Position numbers and translations under genes: made by a program. A stretch of 32,527 nucleotides of DNA from Pseudomonas sp. GM49 (GTDB taxonomy: Bacteria; Pseudomonadota; Gammaproteobacteria; Pseudomonadales; Pseudomonadaceae). Positions 15,903 through 24,575 of the stretch are shown one piece after another. The notes below the pieces were generated by a model. It made no database searches and was not told where the DNA came from. It worked only from the letters and a program-made list of their open reading frames with translations. The DNA lies in contig NZ_AKJL01000140.1 in NCBI RefSeq assembly GCF_000282355.1, positions 1-32,527 on the forward strand. Reading direction: 5' to 3'. Position 1 is the first letter of the stretch. Every line of letters starts with the position of its first letter.

Positions 15903-18611
15903 GTGAGCCTGATGGCCGACCAACGTCCTGATCCGGACCAGCTACTGGCCCAAATTCGCGAAGAGGAAGCGCTGGCCAAACGCGGTCGGTTGAAGATTTT
16001 TTTCGGCGCCAGCGCCGGCGTCGGCAAGACCTACGCGATGCTGGCCGCTGCCCATACGGCAAAACTGCAAACCGCAAACGTACTGATCGGCGTGGTCGAG
16101 ACCCACGGTCGTGCCGAAACCCTGGCGCTGACAGAGGGTCTTGAACAGCTGCCCCTCAAACAGGTCGTCGACAAAAACCGCACCGTGACCGAGTTCGACC
16201 TGGACGCCGCACTCGCGCACCACCCCGAATTGATCCTGATTGACGAACTGGCGCACTCCAACGTGGTCGGCTCCCGACACCCCAAACGCTGGCAAGACGT
16301 GGAAGAGCTGCTCAGTGCCGGGATCGATGTCTGGTCAACCATGAACGTCCAGCACCTGGAAAGCCTGAACGACATTGTCGGCGGCATCACCGGCATTCGT
16401 GTCTGGGAGACCGTGCCCGACCATGTGTTCGACAACGCTGACGAGGTGGTCATCGTCGACCTGCCACCCGACGACCTGCTGCAGCGCTTGAAGGAAGGCA
16501 AGGTCTATCTGGCGCAACAGGCCGAACGCGCGGTGCAGAACTTCTTCCGCAAAGGCAACCTGATTGCCCTGCGGGAACTGGCGCTACGCCGCACCGCCGA
16601 CCGTGTCGACAGCGACATGTTGCAGTACCGTCAAAGTAGCGCGGTCAAACCGGTCTGGGGCACCCGCGACTCGCTGCTCGCCTGTGTCGGCCCCCATGAG
16701 CAGGCCGAAAAGACCGTCCGTTCAACGGCTCGTTTGGCCGCTCAGCTCAATGTGCCCTGGCATGCCGTGTATGTCGAAACCCCGGCCTTGCAGCGCTTGC
16801 CCGACGCCAAGCGTCGTCGCGTGCTGGCGACCTTGAAACTGGCTCAGGAGATGGGCGCGCAAATCTCGACCCTGGCCGGCCAGGACATCGCTGAAGTACT
16901 GATCAAGTACGCTCGGCAGTACAACCTTTCAAAAGTCGTGCTGGGCCGGGACGAACGTCCACGGCGTCGATACTGGCGAAAAGCACTGGCCGAGCGGATC
17001 GGTGAACTGGGCGCCGACCTTGACGTGATTCAAGTCTCGCTCCCGGCCAACCGACGCCCCCAGGCCGAAACGACGTCTGAAACCCGCGGTAGCCCAATAG
17101 CTTGGCGATCGTATGTCTGGAGCGTGGCGGTCTGCTCAGTGACGACCCTGCTGGCCATGCCCATGCTGCATGTGCTCGAACAGGCCAACATCGTCATGAT
17201 CTTCCTGCTGGCCGTCGTCGCCGTGGCAGTGCGCTTTGGTCGCGGCCCGGCCATCCTGGCGGCCTTTGTTTCTGTGGCATCCTTCGACTTCTTCTTTGTA
17301 GCACCGCGTTTTTCGTTCGCTTTCGCCGATGTCCAGTACCTGGTGACCTTCAGCGTCATGCTCGTGGTCGCTCTGGTCATCGGGCAAATGACCGCCGGCC
17401 TGACTTATCAGGCACGGGTGGCACAACGGCGCGAAGACCGCATGCGCGCGCTGTACGACATGTCTCGCCTGCTGTCCGCCGCGCTGATGACCGAACAGGT
17501 CGCCGACATCAGCGCACGGTTTCTGTCTGCCGAATTTGGTGCCCGGTCTGCCTTGCTGGTCGCCGATGACAACAACAAGCTATTGCCCCCCATGGTCACA
17601 GGCGAGGCACCGCAGGTAGACGTTGCCATCGCCCAGTGGTCTTTCGACAAAACCGAACCGGCCGGCTACGGCACTGACACCCTGCCCGCCAGCTCCACGC
17701 TCTACTTGCCTTTGTCGGCACCCATGCGGGTACGCGGGGTGCTGGCGGTGCAACCAAGGGATACAACCCGGCTCGTGGTGCCGGAACAACGTCGCCTGCT
17801 CGACACCTGCGCATCATTGCTGGCTATCTCCCTCGAACGGATTCACTACATCAACGTGGCTCAGGATACGACGGTGCAAATGGAATCCGAGCGCTTGCGC
17901 AACTCGTTGCTTTCAGCAATCTCCCACGACCTGCGCACCCCACTCTCGGTGATGGTCGGGCTGGCCGAAGCGCTCAAACTGACTCGGCCGCCCTTGACTG
18001 GCGAAGCTGCCGAGATCGCCACAGCGGTGGGTGAGTCGGCGCTGCGCATGAATACCCTGGTCAACAACCTGCTGGACATGGCTCGCCTGGAATCGGGCAA
18101 AGTGGTGTTGAACCGTCAGTGGCAACCCATCGAAGAAGTGGTGGGCAGCGCCCTGCGGGCCATCCAGCCGATTCTGGCTCAGCGTTCGGTGCATGTGGCG
18201 CTGGACGATGACTTGCCCCCCGTACACATCGACGCGGTACTGATTGAACGCATCCTCATCAACTTGCTCGAAAACGCCGTTAAGTACACACCACAGGGCA
18301 CCTCCATCAACCTGGGGGCCAGGACCACACCGGACCATATCGAGTTGTGGGTCGCCGATGAAGGCCCCGGGCTACCCCACGGTCATGAAGATGACATCTT
18401 CAATAAATTCATGCGTGGCAAGAAGGAGAGCTCGATTCCGGGCGTGGGGTTGGGCCTGGCCATTTGCCGGGCCATTGCCCAAGTCCATGGAGGGACTATT
18501 CAGGGCGTCACGCGATCCACGGGTGGGGCTTGCTTCACGCTACGCCTGCCCCGTGAAGCCCCCCCAGACATCGAATCCTTTGCGCAGCAAGCTGACGAGG
18601 AGCAGCCATGA
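15903..18611 (+). CDS. kdpD: Sensor histidine kinase KdpD
   Basis: 902 residues from GTG at 15903; ATG at 15912, three codons later, is an equally possible start. The N-terminal KdpD domain carries Walker A GASAGVGKT (35-43) and Walker B LILIDELAHSN, then a Usp-like domain around 250-370. Four short membrane helices lie at about 400-500 (LLAMPMLHVLEQANIVMIFL onwards), followed by a GAF-like segment. The kinase core has His675 in SHDLRTPLS and N-, G1- and G2-box motifs, including LLENAVKYTP, DEGPGLP and GVGLGLAIC. It senses low K+ or turgor and phosphorylates KdpE. It overlaps kdpE by four bases (ATGA), so kinase and regulator are made in step. Confidence 0.96.
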   Translation: MSLMADQRPDPDQLLAQIREEEALAKRGRLKIFFGASAGVGKTYAMLAAAHTAKLQTANVLIGVVETHGRAETLALTEGLEQLPLKQVVDKNRTVTEFDLDAALAHHPELILIDELAHSNVVGSRHPKRWQDVEELLSAGIDVWSTMNVQHLESLNDIVGGITGIRVWETVPDHVFDNADEVVIVDLPPDDLLQRLKEGKVYLAQQAERAVQNFFRKGNLIALRELALRRTADRVDSDMLQYRQSSAVKPVWGTRDSLLACVGPHEQAEKTVRSTARLAAQLNVPWHAVYVETPALQRLPDAKRRRVLATLKLAQEMGAQISTLAGQDIAEVLIKYARQYNLSKVVLGRDERPRRRYWRKALAERIGELGADLDVIQVSLPANRRPQAETTSETRGSPIAWRSYVWSVAVCSVTTLLAMPMLHVLEQANIVMIFLLAVVAVAVRFGRGPAILAAFVSVASFDFFFVAPRFSFAFADVQYLVTFSVMLVVALVIGQMTAGLTYQARVAQRREDRMRALYDMSRLLSAALMTEQVADISARFLSAEFGARSALLVADDNNKLLPPMVTGEAPQVDVAIAQWSFDKTEPAGYGTDTLPASSTLYLPLSAPMRVRGVLAVQPRDTTRLVVPEQRRLLDTCASLLAISLERIHYINVAQDTTVQMESERLRNSLLSAISHDLRTPLSVMVGLAEALKLTRPPLTGEAAEIATAVGESALRMNTLVNNLLDMARLESGKVVLNRQWQPIEEVVGSALRAIQPILAQRSVHVALDDDLPPVHIDAVLIERILINLLENAVKYTPQGTSINLGARTTPDHIELWVADEGPGLPHGHEDDIFNKFMRGKKESSIPGVGLGLAICRAIAQVHGGTIQGVTRSTGGACFTLRLPREAPPDIESFAQQADEEQP

Positions 18612-19297
18612 GCGAATCAATGCCCCATGTTCTGATCATTGAGGACGAGAAGGAAATTCGCCGTTTCGTCCGCATGGCCTTGCAGGCTGAAGGCCTGGAA
18701 GTCATTGAAGCCGATACCTTTCACCGGGGCCTCATTGACGCGGGTACCCGCCGGCCTGACCTGATCGTACTCGACCTGGGGCTTCCCGACGGAGACGGCA
18801 TCGACCTGATCCGGGACGTACGGAGCTGGTCACCGGTGCCTATCATTGTGTTGTCTGCCCGTGGTGCGGAGTCTGACAAAATCCTGGCCCTGGACACGGG
18901 TGCCGACGATTATCTGGTGAAACCGTTTGGCACCGGAGAACTGCTGGCTCGCGTACGCGCAATGCTACGCAGACACGTAAAGGATACCGAGAACCATACG
19001 GTCCTGGCCTTTGGCGACGTGCAGATTGATATGGAACGGCGTGTCGTGGAACGCTCCGGCGCCCCTTTGCATTTGACACCGCTGGAGTACCGCCTGCTGG
19101 TCCATCTTTGCGCACACCCGAACCGTGTCCTGACGCATCAGCAACTGCTCAAGGCTGTGTGGGGCCCATCGCACACCACCGATACGCCTTACCTTCGAGT
19201 ATTCATGGGAGGCCTGCGTAAAAAAGTCGAAGCAGACCCTTCCCAGCCGCGACACCTCATCACCGAAACGGGGGTTGGGTATCGCTTCATTCCTTAA
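18608..19297 (+). CDS. kdpE: Response regulator KdpE
   Basis: 229 residues. The receiver domain has the acidic pair Glu12-Asp13, the phosphorylated Asp56 in VLDLGLPDGDG, and Lys in LVKPFGTGELLARVRA. The C-terminal winged helix (about 130-225) is of the OmpR/PhoB type: LTPLEYRLLVHLCAHPNRVL and a recognition part ending in TETGVGYRF. When phosphorylated by KdpD it activates kdpFABC, probably at the tandem repeat 11169-11188. A small direct repeat follows the gene at 19303-19343, and the next gene on the minus strand converges with it. Confidence 0.96.
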   Translation: MSESMPHVLIIEDEKEIRRFVRMALQAEGLEVIEADTFHRGLIDAGTRRPDLIVLDLGLPDGDGIDLIRDVRSWSPVPIIVLSARGAESDKILALDTGADDYLVKPFGTGELLARVRAMLRRHVKDTENHTVLAFGDVQIDMERRVVERSGAPLHLTPLEYRLLVHLCAHPNRVLTHQQLLKAVWGPSHTTDTPYLRVFMGGLRKKVEADPSQPRHLITETGVGYRFIP

Positions 19298-19302
19298 GCA
19301 AA

Positions 19303-19343
19303 GATTTACGAGGGTAAAGTCTTTAAAGTCACGATTTATGAGG
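19303..19343. repeat. Short direct repeat after kdpE
   Basis: GATTTACGAGG (19303-19313) and GATTTATGAGG (19333-19343) differ at one base and are 30 bp apart. They lie between the converging kdpE and the GNAT-C39 gene and overlap the latter's stop. No hairpin terminator is evident here. Confidence 0.4.
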
Positions 19344-20493
19344 CCCCATTAACACAATGCTTCTGTGCTGGAGGCAGCTGCACTCCGTTGCTGGACTTCT
19401 CGCGTGCGTAAAGCGTCACTGAGGCGCGCAGCTTGTTGCCGCCGAAAGCACACATCTTGTCGAACGCCTTGTGACTGACGGGAAGATGCTGGCAGTCGAG
19501 TGCCTGACGGTGCTGACTGTGATCGATGTCCGGGTCATGCAGGTAGACGAAGTCTTCATCGTAGTCAGTGACAATGACCCAGTGCGGGGCTTTGGAGCGA
19601 GTCAGACGGTAGCTGCTGATCAACACCAAGGGCTGACCGCCGGCCTTCAGCGTGAGCGCCAGATCCAGCTGGTTGCTGTTGACATGCTCCACATCACTCT
19701 GCCGAAGTTCCGTGCAAAACTCTTCGTGTACCAGGCGAATCACCTCCTTTTTATGTTCGTCGCGCACCCCGTCGAGAAATAGCGGACCGGCGATACTCAC
19801 TTGCAGGCGTACTCGAAACCCTCGTCGCCAGGCCGCCAATGCCAATCCTTGGGGACTGCACCCACCGTGCCCCGAAGTCATGAACACCGTCGTGGCTTCA
19901 CGCCAGATTTGCAGTTCGTCCCGGCGCTCGATCAAGCGATCGGGTTGCAATGCCCTCATGGCCATCAAGAGGCAAGCCGGGCCGCAGGTGAACTCAGTGG
20001 TTTGTTGGTAGTAAGGCACCTGGAATTCACGGCTTTCCCGATGTTGCAGAATGCGCTTCTCCAAACGCAACGCATGCGCATGGTCTTCGTAGTAGTTGTG
20101 AACCACAGCGAAGCGTCGGTAACCGTTACGCTCATAAAGACTGATAGCGACGGGATTATCCGGCCGCACTTCCAATCGCAGGTAGGCGCAGTCGTGAGCG
20201 CGAGCGCTATCCTCCGCCTGATCCAATAGCTGTTTTCCAAGGCCGAGGCCGCGACTGTGGGTGGCGATAGCGATTGAATACAGACGTGCCAGAGAGGTGC
20301 CACGGTGAAACAGGACCAGACAGTAGCCCATCAGTTGCCCCCCGTCTTGCGCAACGATCAGGCTGGCATGGGCTCGGCTGATCATCCACTGAAAACTGCG
20401 CAGTGTCAGTCGATCAGAGGTAAAGCATTGGTTCTCCAGCTCCAGCAGAGACTTCAGATCATCGTGTGTAGCATTGCGAAATAACAGACTCAT
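19336..20493 (-). CDS. GNAT acetyltransferase fused to a C39-like cysteine peptidase
   Basis: 385 residues in two domains. Residues 1-150 form a GNAT fold like RimI, with the acetyl-CoA loop RGLGLGKQLL (81-90) and SLYERNGYRR (118-127). Residues 155-365 form a papain-like C39-type peptidase, with QTTEFTCGPACLLMAM (Gln164, Cys170), His304 in APHWVIVTDYD and Asp320 in YLHDPD, giving a full catalytic set. The start ATG at 20491-20493 has GGTGGGG upstream; an extended in-frame start at 20676 would overlap the divergent rimK-like gene and is rejected. It is divergent from the RimK-like ligase. Iyer et al. (2009) linked such ATP-grasp ligases to GNATs and peptidases as predicted peptide modification or synthesis systems. 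Substrates are unknown. Confidence 0.88.
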   Translation of the reverse strand: MSLLFRNATHDDLKSLLELENQCFTSDRLTLRSFQWMISRAHASLIVAQDGGQLMGYCLVLFHRGTSLARLYSIAIATHSRGLGLGKQLLDQAEDSARAHDCAYLRLEVRPDNPVAISLYERNGYRRFAVVHNYYEDHAHALRLEKRILQHRESREFQVPYYQQTTEFTCGPACLLMAMRALQPDRLIERRDELQIWREATTVFMTSGHGGCSPQGLALAAWRRGFRVRLQVSIAGPLFLDGVRDEHKKEVIRLVHEEFCTELRQSDVEHVNSNQLDLALTLKAGGQPLVLISSYRLTRSKAPHWVIVTDYDEDFVYLHDPDIDHSQHRQALDCQHLPVSHKAFDKMCAFGGNKLRASVTLYAREKSSNGVQLPPAQKHCVNGAS

Positions 20494-20585
20494 AGCCCCA
20501 CCGTAAAAGTTGCGTAACGAAACGAGACTTTTTAAAAGTATCGTGCTTAATAGATAAGGACTTGTTCTCCAACGGACCTTTTCAT
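20494..20585. promoter_or_regulatory. Divergent promoter region of the GNAT-C39 and RimK-like genes
   Basis: A 92-bp AT-rich spacer carries CTTTTTAAAAG (a short palindrome, about 20528-20538) and TTAATAGATAAGG towards the RimK-like gene. The shared region suggests joint control of both genes. No clean sigma70 pair is evident, so the exact promoter is open. Confidence 0.4.
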
Positions 20586-22172
20586 ATGTCAGCGGTACAG
20601 GGTGGCTTGCGTGAAGTATCAGAGCAAAATCGATTAGCGGCAATATCAAACCTGACTTATTTACCGGAGGCATCAAGAAGATCCAGCCAGGTGATTATTA
20701 TTGTTGAGCGAAAAGAAGACTGGACCTCTTACTTCCCCTCGGAGGATGTGATGAGTGCGCAGGAGTACCTGGAACAGCCTCTTGAGATCGAAGCCGGCAA
20801 GCGCGTTCAGGTTATTAATCTGTGCCGAAGCTACAAGTATCTGGGACACGGATACTACTGCTCACTACTGGCAGAAGCACGCGGCCATAAAGTTATTCCA
20901 TCCGTGCGCACTATCAGCGAACTTACCAAAAAATCACTGTATGGCCTGGCGCTGGATGATCTGGGTAAAACCCTGGACAAAGCACTGAACAATCACATTT
21001 ACAGTAATACCGAAGGATTCACGCTCACCCTGTACTTCGGTAAAACCAATCTTGAACCGCTACAGGACTTGGCACGGCAAATTTTTGAAATCTTCCCATG
21101 CCCGATCCTCCTGGTAGAGTTCCGTAAAAGTAATAGTTGGCGCATCGATGGAATAAAGTCCGGTGTCTTGCAAAAGTTACGCGAAGACCAGGAAGATCAG
21201 TTTGCCAACTCGCTGGACAGCTTCAGCCGCAAGATATGGCGAATGCCACGTTCACCACGCGTAGCCCGCTACGACCTGGCCATTTTGCATGACTCACAAG
21301 AAGCGCTGCCGCCCTCCAATGCCAAGGCACTGGAGAATTTCATCCGGGTCGGCAAAGGCTTGGGTATTGATGTCGATCTGATCGAAAAGAAAGACTATTC
21401 ACGAATCGCCGAGTATGACGCCCTGTTGATTCGCGAAACCACCAGCGTGGATAACCACACCTATCGCTTCGCCAAGAAGGCGGAAAGCGAAGGTCTGGTG
21501 GTGATGGACGATCCCGCTTCAATCCTGCGCTGTACCAACAAGGTGTACCTGACTGATCTACTGAAAAGCCATCAATTGGGTATGCCGGCAACCGAGATTC
21601 TCTACAAGGAACGACCGGAAGACTTCGAGCGAGTGGGTGAACGCCTGGGCTTTCCGTTAGTGCTGAAGATTCCCGATGGCTGCTTTTCCCGGGGCGTAAT
21701 CAAGGTCGAAAGCCAACAGGCTCTGCTGGAAGCCACCTCTGAGCTATTCGAACACTCGGTGCTGTTGCTGGCTCAGGAGTTCTTTTACACCGAGTACGAC
21801 TGGCGCATCGGCGTGCTCAACCGCAAGCCGATTTTCGCCTGCCAGTACTTCATGTCCAAAGGTCACTGGCAGATCTACAACCACAAAGCCAAGGGCCAGG
21901 ACATTAATGGGGAATGCCGGACCCTCGCGGTCCACGAGGCACCACGAGCGGTGGTCGAACTCGCGGTGAAGACCGCCAACCTCATTGGTGATGGTTTGTA
22001 CGGAGTCGACTTGAAGCAGTCCGGCGACAAGGTGGTGGTGATCGAGGTCAACGACAATCCGAACATGGATGCCGGCATCGAAGACGCTTACTTGCAGGAC
22101 GATTTGTATTCACTTGTGCTGGAAGAATTCGTCCGGCGCCTGGAACTCAAGCGTCGCGGCCAGGCGTGGTGA
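20586..22172 (+). CDS. RimK-like ATP-grasp ligase with N-terminal RLAN-type extension
   Basis: 528 residues, about 200 more than RimK itself (about 300). Residues 1-215 form an alpha/beta N-terminal domain (SQVIIIVERKEDW, QVINLCRSYKYLGHGYYCSL), matching the RimK-like ATP-grasp N-terminal domain. Residues 225-528 form the ATP-grasp ligase: PLVLKIPDGCFSRGV (357-371), and the Mg-ATP set Asp475, Glu487 and Asn491 in VVVIEVNDNPNMDAG. Enzymes of this fold join an amine to a carboxylate through an acyl-phosphate. Start ATG at 20586 is preferred to TTG at 20562, whose AAGGA is too close. It is divergent from the GNAT-C39 gene and followed 66 bp later by a CorA-like gene. The product of the ligase is not known to me. 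Confidence 0.9.
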   Translation: MSAVQGGLREVSEQNRLAAISNLTYLPEASRRSSQVIIIVERKEDWTSYFPSEDVMSAQEYLEQPLEIEAGKRVQVINLCRSYKYLGHGYYCSLLAEARGHKVIPSVRTISELTKKSLYGLALDDLGKTLDKALNNHIYSNTEGFTLTLYFGKTNLEPLQDLARQIFEIFPCPILLVEFRKSNSWRIDGIKSGVLQKLREDQEDQFANSLDSFSRKIWRMPRSPRVARYDLAILHDSQEALPPSNAKALENFIRVGKGLGIDVDLIEKKDYSRIAEYDALLIRETTSVDNHTYRFAKKAESEGLVVMDDPASILRCTNKVYLTDLLKSHQLGMPATEILYKERPEDFERVGERLGFPLVLKIPDGCFSRGVIKVESQQALLEATSELFEHSVLLLAQEFFYTEYDWRIGVLNRKPIFACQYFMSKGHWQIYNHKAKGQDINGECRTLAVHEAPRAVVELAVKTANLIGDGLYGVDLKQSGDKVVVIEVNDNPNMDAGIEDAYLQDDLYSLVLEEFVRRLELKRRGQAW

Positions 22173-22238
22173 ATGCTTGATCCGACACGCATCCTGCAAG
22201 ACATGGGCTTGCTCAGTCGATAACGCCAGAGGTCAGAT

Positions 22239-23189
22239 GTGATCAAGAGTTTTCAACTCGCCAATGGGGCACTGGTATCGGTTGAACACCTCAATGCCGA
22301 TGTGATGTTGTTCAGCAATCCCGATATCGCAGAACGGGATCTACTGCGCAGCGATTTCAAACTGGACGATCACGCGTTGGCTTCGGCACTGGATCCTGAC
22401 GAAGTCTCACGCATCGAATTCCACCCGGATAACCTGTTCTTGATCTGGAAGCGACCGGAAAGTTACTCGGGCGGAGAAAGCCTGGCCTTCGAGGTCTCGT
22501 CGTTCGGCTTGCTGTTCTCTCAATCACGCTTGCTGGTAATCGCGACTGACGATTCCCAGTTGAGTGGCCTGGGGGAGCGGCACCCCTTGCACACGCCGCA
22601 GGATGTGCTGCTGGACATACTGTTCAACAACCTCCACCACTACCTGGGTCACCTCAAGGTGATCAAGATGGTGGCTCGCGAGTTGCAGCAGAAATTTAAC
22701 GCCTCGATGGAGAATCGCCATCTGATCCAGATGTTTAACCTCAGCGAAAGCCTGATCTATTACATCAATGCGATTCACAGCAATGGAGCTGTCCTGACCC
22801 GGTTGCGCAATCATGCAGAAAAAGAGCACTTCAGCGTCGAGGCGATCGCGCTAATCGACGATTTGATCATCGAGAACACCCAGTGCAACAAACAGGCGGA
22901 AATCTACTCTCGGGTGTTTGCCGGCTTGATCGATGCACGGGGCAATTTGATGAACAACACCATGAACAACCTGCTGCGCAAACTGACGCTGATCAATGTG
23001 GTCTTCCTGCCTCTCAACCTGATCGCCAGCATTGGTGGCATGTCCGAGTTCAGCATGATGACCTCGGCCGTCCCCTGGTGGGTTGCCTATCCGCTTTTTC
23101 TCACGGGAATGCTGGTTGCCGGGGGCCTGATGGTCATCGCGCTCAAGCGTCTGACACGGGGTTCATCCAGCATCAATGGCCCGCATTGA
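22239..23189 (+). CDS. CorA/ZntB-type metal transporter with variant GMN motif
   Basis: 316 residues, the CorA size. A large cytoplasmic N-terminal domain is followed by a long helix (residues 130-245) and two C-terminal membrane segments (LINVVFLPLNLIASIGGMSE and VAYPLFLTGMLVAGGLMVIA). The pore signature GMN of CorA/ZntB is here GMS (267-269, in SIGGMSEF). Asn of GMN binds hydrated Mg2+ in CorA, so ion selectivity may differ or transport may be lost. GTG at 22239 follows GAGG at about 7 bp. It lies after the RimK-like gene in the same direction and may be co-transcribed. A metal supply for the Mg-dependent ligase is a possible but unproved link. Confidence 0.88.
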   Translation: MIKSFQLANGALVSVEHLNADVMLFSNPDIAERDLLRSDFKLDDHALASALDPDEVSRIEFHPDNLFLIWKRPESYSGGESLAFEVSSFGLLFSQSRLLVIATDDSQLSGLGERHPLHTPQDVLLDILFNNLHHYLGHLKVIKMVARELQQKFNASMENRHLIQMFNLSESLIYYINAIHSNGAVLTRLRNHAEKEHFSVEAIALIDDLIIENTQCNKQAEIYSRVFAGLIDARGNLMNNTMNNLLRKLTLINVVFLPLNLIASIGGMSEFSMMTSAVPWWVAYPLFLTGMLVAGGLMVIALKRLTRGSSSINGPH

Positions 23190-23588
23190 ACGCTTGAGGT
23201 GCTGCACAAACAGCGCGTCAGCTTCGACCTTCCTGTGCTGCCACCTCATGTCTTTTCGGAAGTTGGCAATGGTCTTGAAATCGGGCATCAAACGCCCGGT
23301 CAGCCACATCAGCTCGATGTTGCGTTGGGCTTCTCGTTCCAGCCGTCGGCTCGACTGAATGCGGTTGAGATAACCGTAGATATAGATCTTCAGCAAGATC
23401 GCCGGGTGATAAGCAGGACGGCCTGTGTCGGCCGGAATAGCGCCGTCAAAACCCAAGGAGACCAGGTTTAGTTCGTCGACGAAAACGTCGACTACTCGCA
23501 CTGGATCGGTGTCGCTGACGTAATCGTCGAGGCTCTCGGGAAGCAAGGTACCTTGACTCCGATGTTCACCTTGAATAAAGCGCTTCAT
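23163..23588 (-). pseudogene. IS1182-type transposase, truncated
   Basis: 141 residues on the minus strand with a normal start (MKRFIQGEHRSQGTLLPESL) and the DUF772 N-terminal domain: GRPAYHPAILLKIYIYGYLN, IQSSRRLEREAQRN, ELMWLTGRLMPDFKTIANFR. Full IS1182-family transposases are about 450-500 residues and carry the DDE catalytic core, which is absent. After FRKD the sequence no longer matches the family and ends in about 28 unrelated residues overlapping the tail of the CorA-like gene by 27 bp. No terminal inverted repeats are recognised by eye. It is an inactive insertion remnant whose deletion brought it up to the corA-like gene. Confidence 0.8.
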
Positions 23589-23662
23589 GGGCGATCCTTG
23601 CGATGAAGTCCTCGGAAATCATAGCAAGGGTTTTCGGGCTGGATAGATACTCAATCGTAGAC

Positions 23663-24280
23663 TTATTGAACCAGCTGCCGGATCCCTAGAGACAAAATCA
23701 AACCACCGCATAATCGATCAATAGCCTTTTTCCTCCTTCGATACGCTGAAGCGATCTCAGGTTGCGAAAGAGCGATTGCGACCACTCCATACCAAGTCAT
23801 CGAAACCACCACTACGACTGCCAGCATCGATAAAAACGTGCTTGGTGAAACGTGGGTGGGGGCTGCCGCTGAGAAAATAGCGGCATAGAAGGCCATGGAT
23901 TTAGGGTTGCCAATGTTCGTAACGACCCCCTGAATGAATGACTGCCGAAAGTTTCCAACGACGGCATTATTACCGGGGGCAAGCGCGCTCTTCCCGGCCT
24001 TGAGCAGCAGTCGGAATCCAAACCACATCAGATAGGCTGCCCCCAGAACTTTTACGATCAGCGCCGCCCAAGGGAACGCAGCAAATACAACGCCGATACC
24101 TGCGATTGCACAGGTGGCCCAGAATAAATTGACCAATACGATGCCTGCTACCAAGGCCAAAGCTTCTGACCGCGTAGCAGCTACCGCTTTGTGGACTACT
24201 GCAACGAAATTTGGCCCTGGAATAACGACACCGGCCAGGTAAACCAAAAGGACTGTCAAAACGGCGGGACCATCGATCAT
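23663..24280 (-). CDS. LysE family amino acid/metabolite exporter
   Basis: 205 residues with six predicted membrane helices. The LysE/RhtB signature is present: LAGVVIPGPNFVAVVHKAVA at the N-terminus, YLMWFGFRLL, and GNPKSMAFYAAIFSAA near the middle. Start ATG at 24278-24280 is chosen because AAGGA lies 6 bp upstream; the two earlier in-frame Met codons have no spaced site. Family members export amino acids or related small molecules by proton antiport. The substrate cannot be read from sequence. It stands alone, with a truncated transposase on one side and an interspersed repeat on the other. Confidence 0.92.
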   Translation of the reverse strand: MIDGPAVLTVLLVYLAGVVIPGPNFVAVVHKAVAATRSEALALVAGIVLVNLFWATCAIAGIGVVFAAFPWAALIVKVLGAAYLMWFGFRLLLKAGKSALAPGNNAVVGNFRQSFIQGVVTNIGNPKSMAFYAAIFSAAAPTHVSPSTFLSMLAVVVVVSMTWYGVVAIALSQPEIASAYRRRKKAIDRLCGGLILSLGIRQLVQ

Positions 24281-24393
24281 GTGCATTCCTTTGCGAGTAT
24301 TGTGGCCGGGGACGGTCATCATTCAGTTCAAGGCCGCCCGCGGCTTCAACGTACAACGAAATAAAAATTTGATACAGGGCTTTGAGCGTAATT

Positions 24394-24462
24394 GTGTTTT
24401 TACACACTCTGGGCCGTTTTCTGCCTCTCGCGACGGGCAACTACCGGCCAAAAGCTGACATC
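24394..24462. repeat. Interspersed palindromic repeat, copy 2, with GTTTTT-ACACA leader
   Basis: GTGTTTTTACACACTCTGG is followed by GCCGTTTTCTGCC, a short loop and CGGCCAAAAGCTGACAT. The 19-bp run CGTTTTCTGCCTCTCGCGA (24415-24433) is identical to one at 25059-25077. The leader resembles elements at 1864 and 7405. Confidence 0.65.
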
Positions 24463-24575
24463 AGATATACGACTAAGACAGTCCTAGGTTACCCAGCGCT
24501 GTATTGCCCTCTGATCTATAGTCACTGGGGCGGCCATCGGATTTGGCAAAATGCAACCCGCCAGGAGCACGCGAC

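Noticed and set aside
20494..20676. Longer N-terminus for the GNAT-C39 protein
   Set aside because: It would run into the divergent ligase gene and its residues are unlike GNAT N-termini; a good ribosome binding site fits the start at 20493.
23163..23660. Complete insertion sequence
   Set aside because: No DDE core and no terminal inverted repeats or target duplication could be seen.
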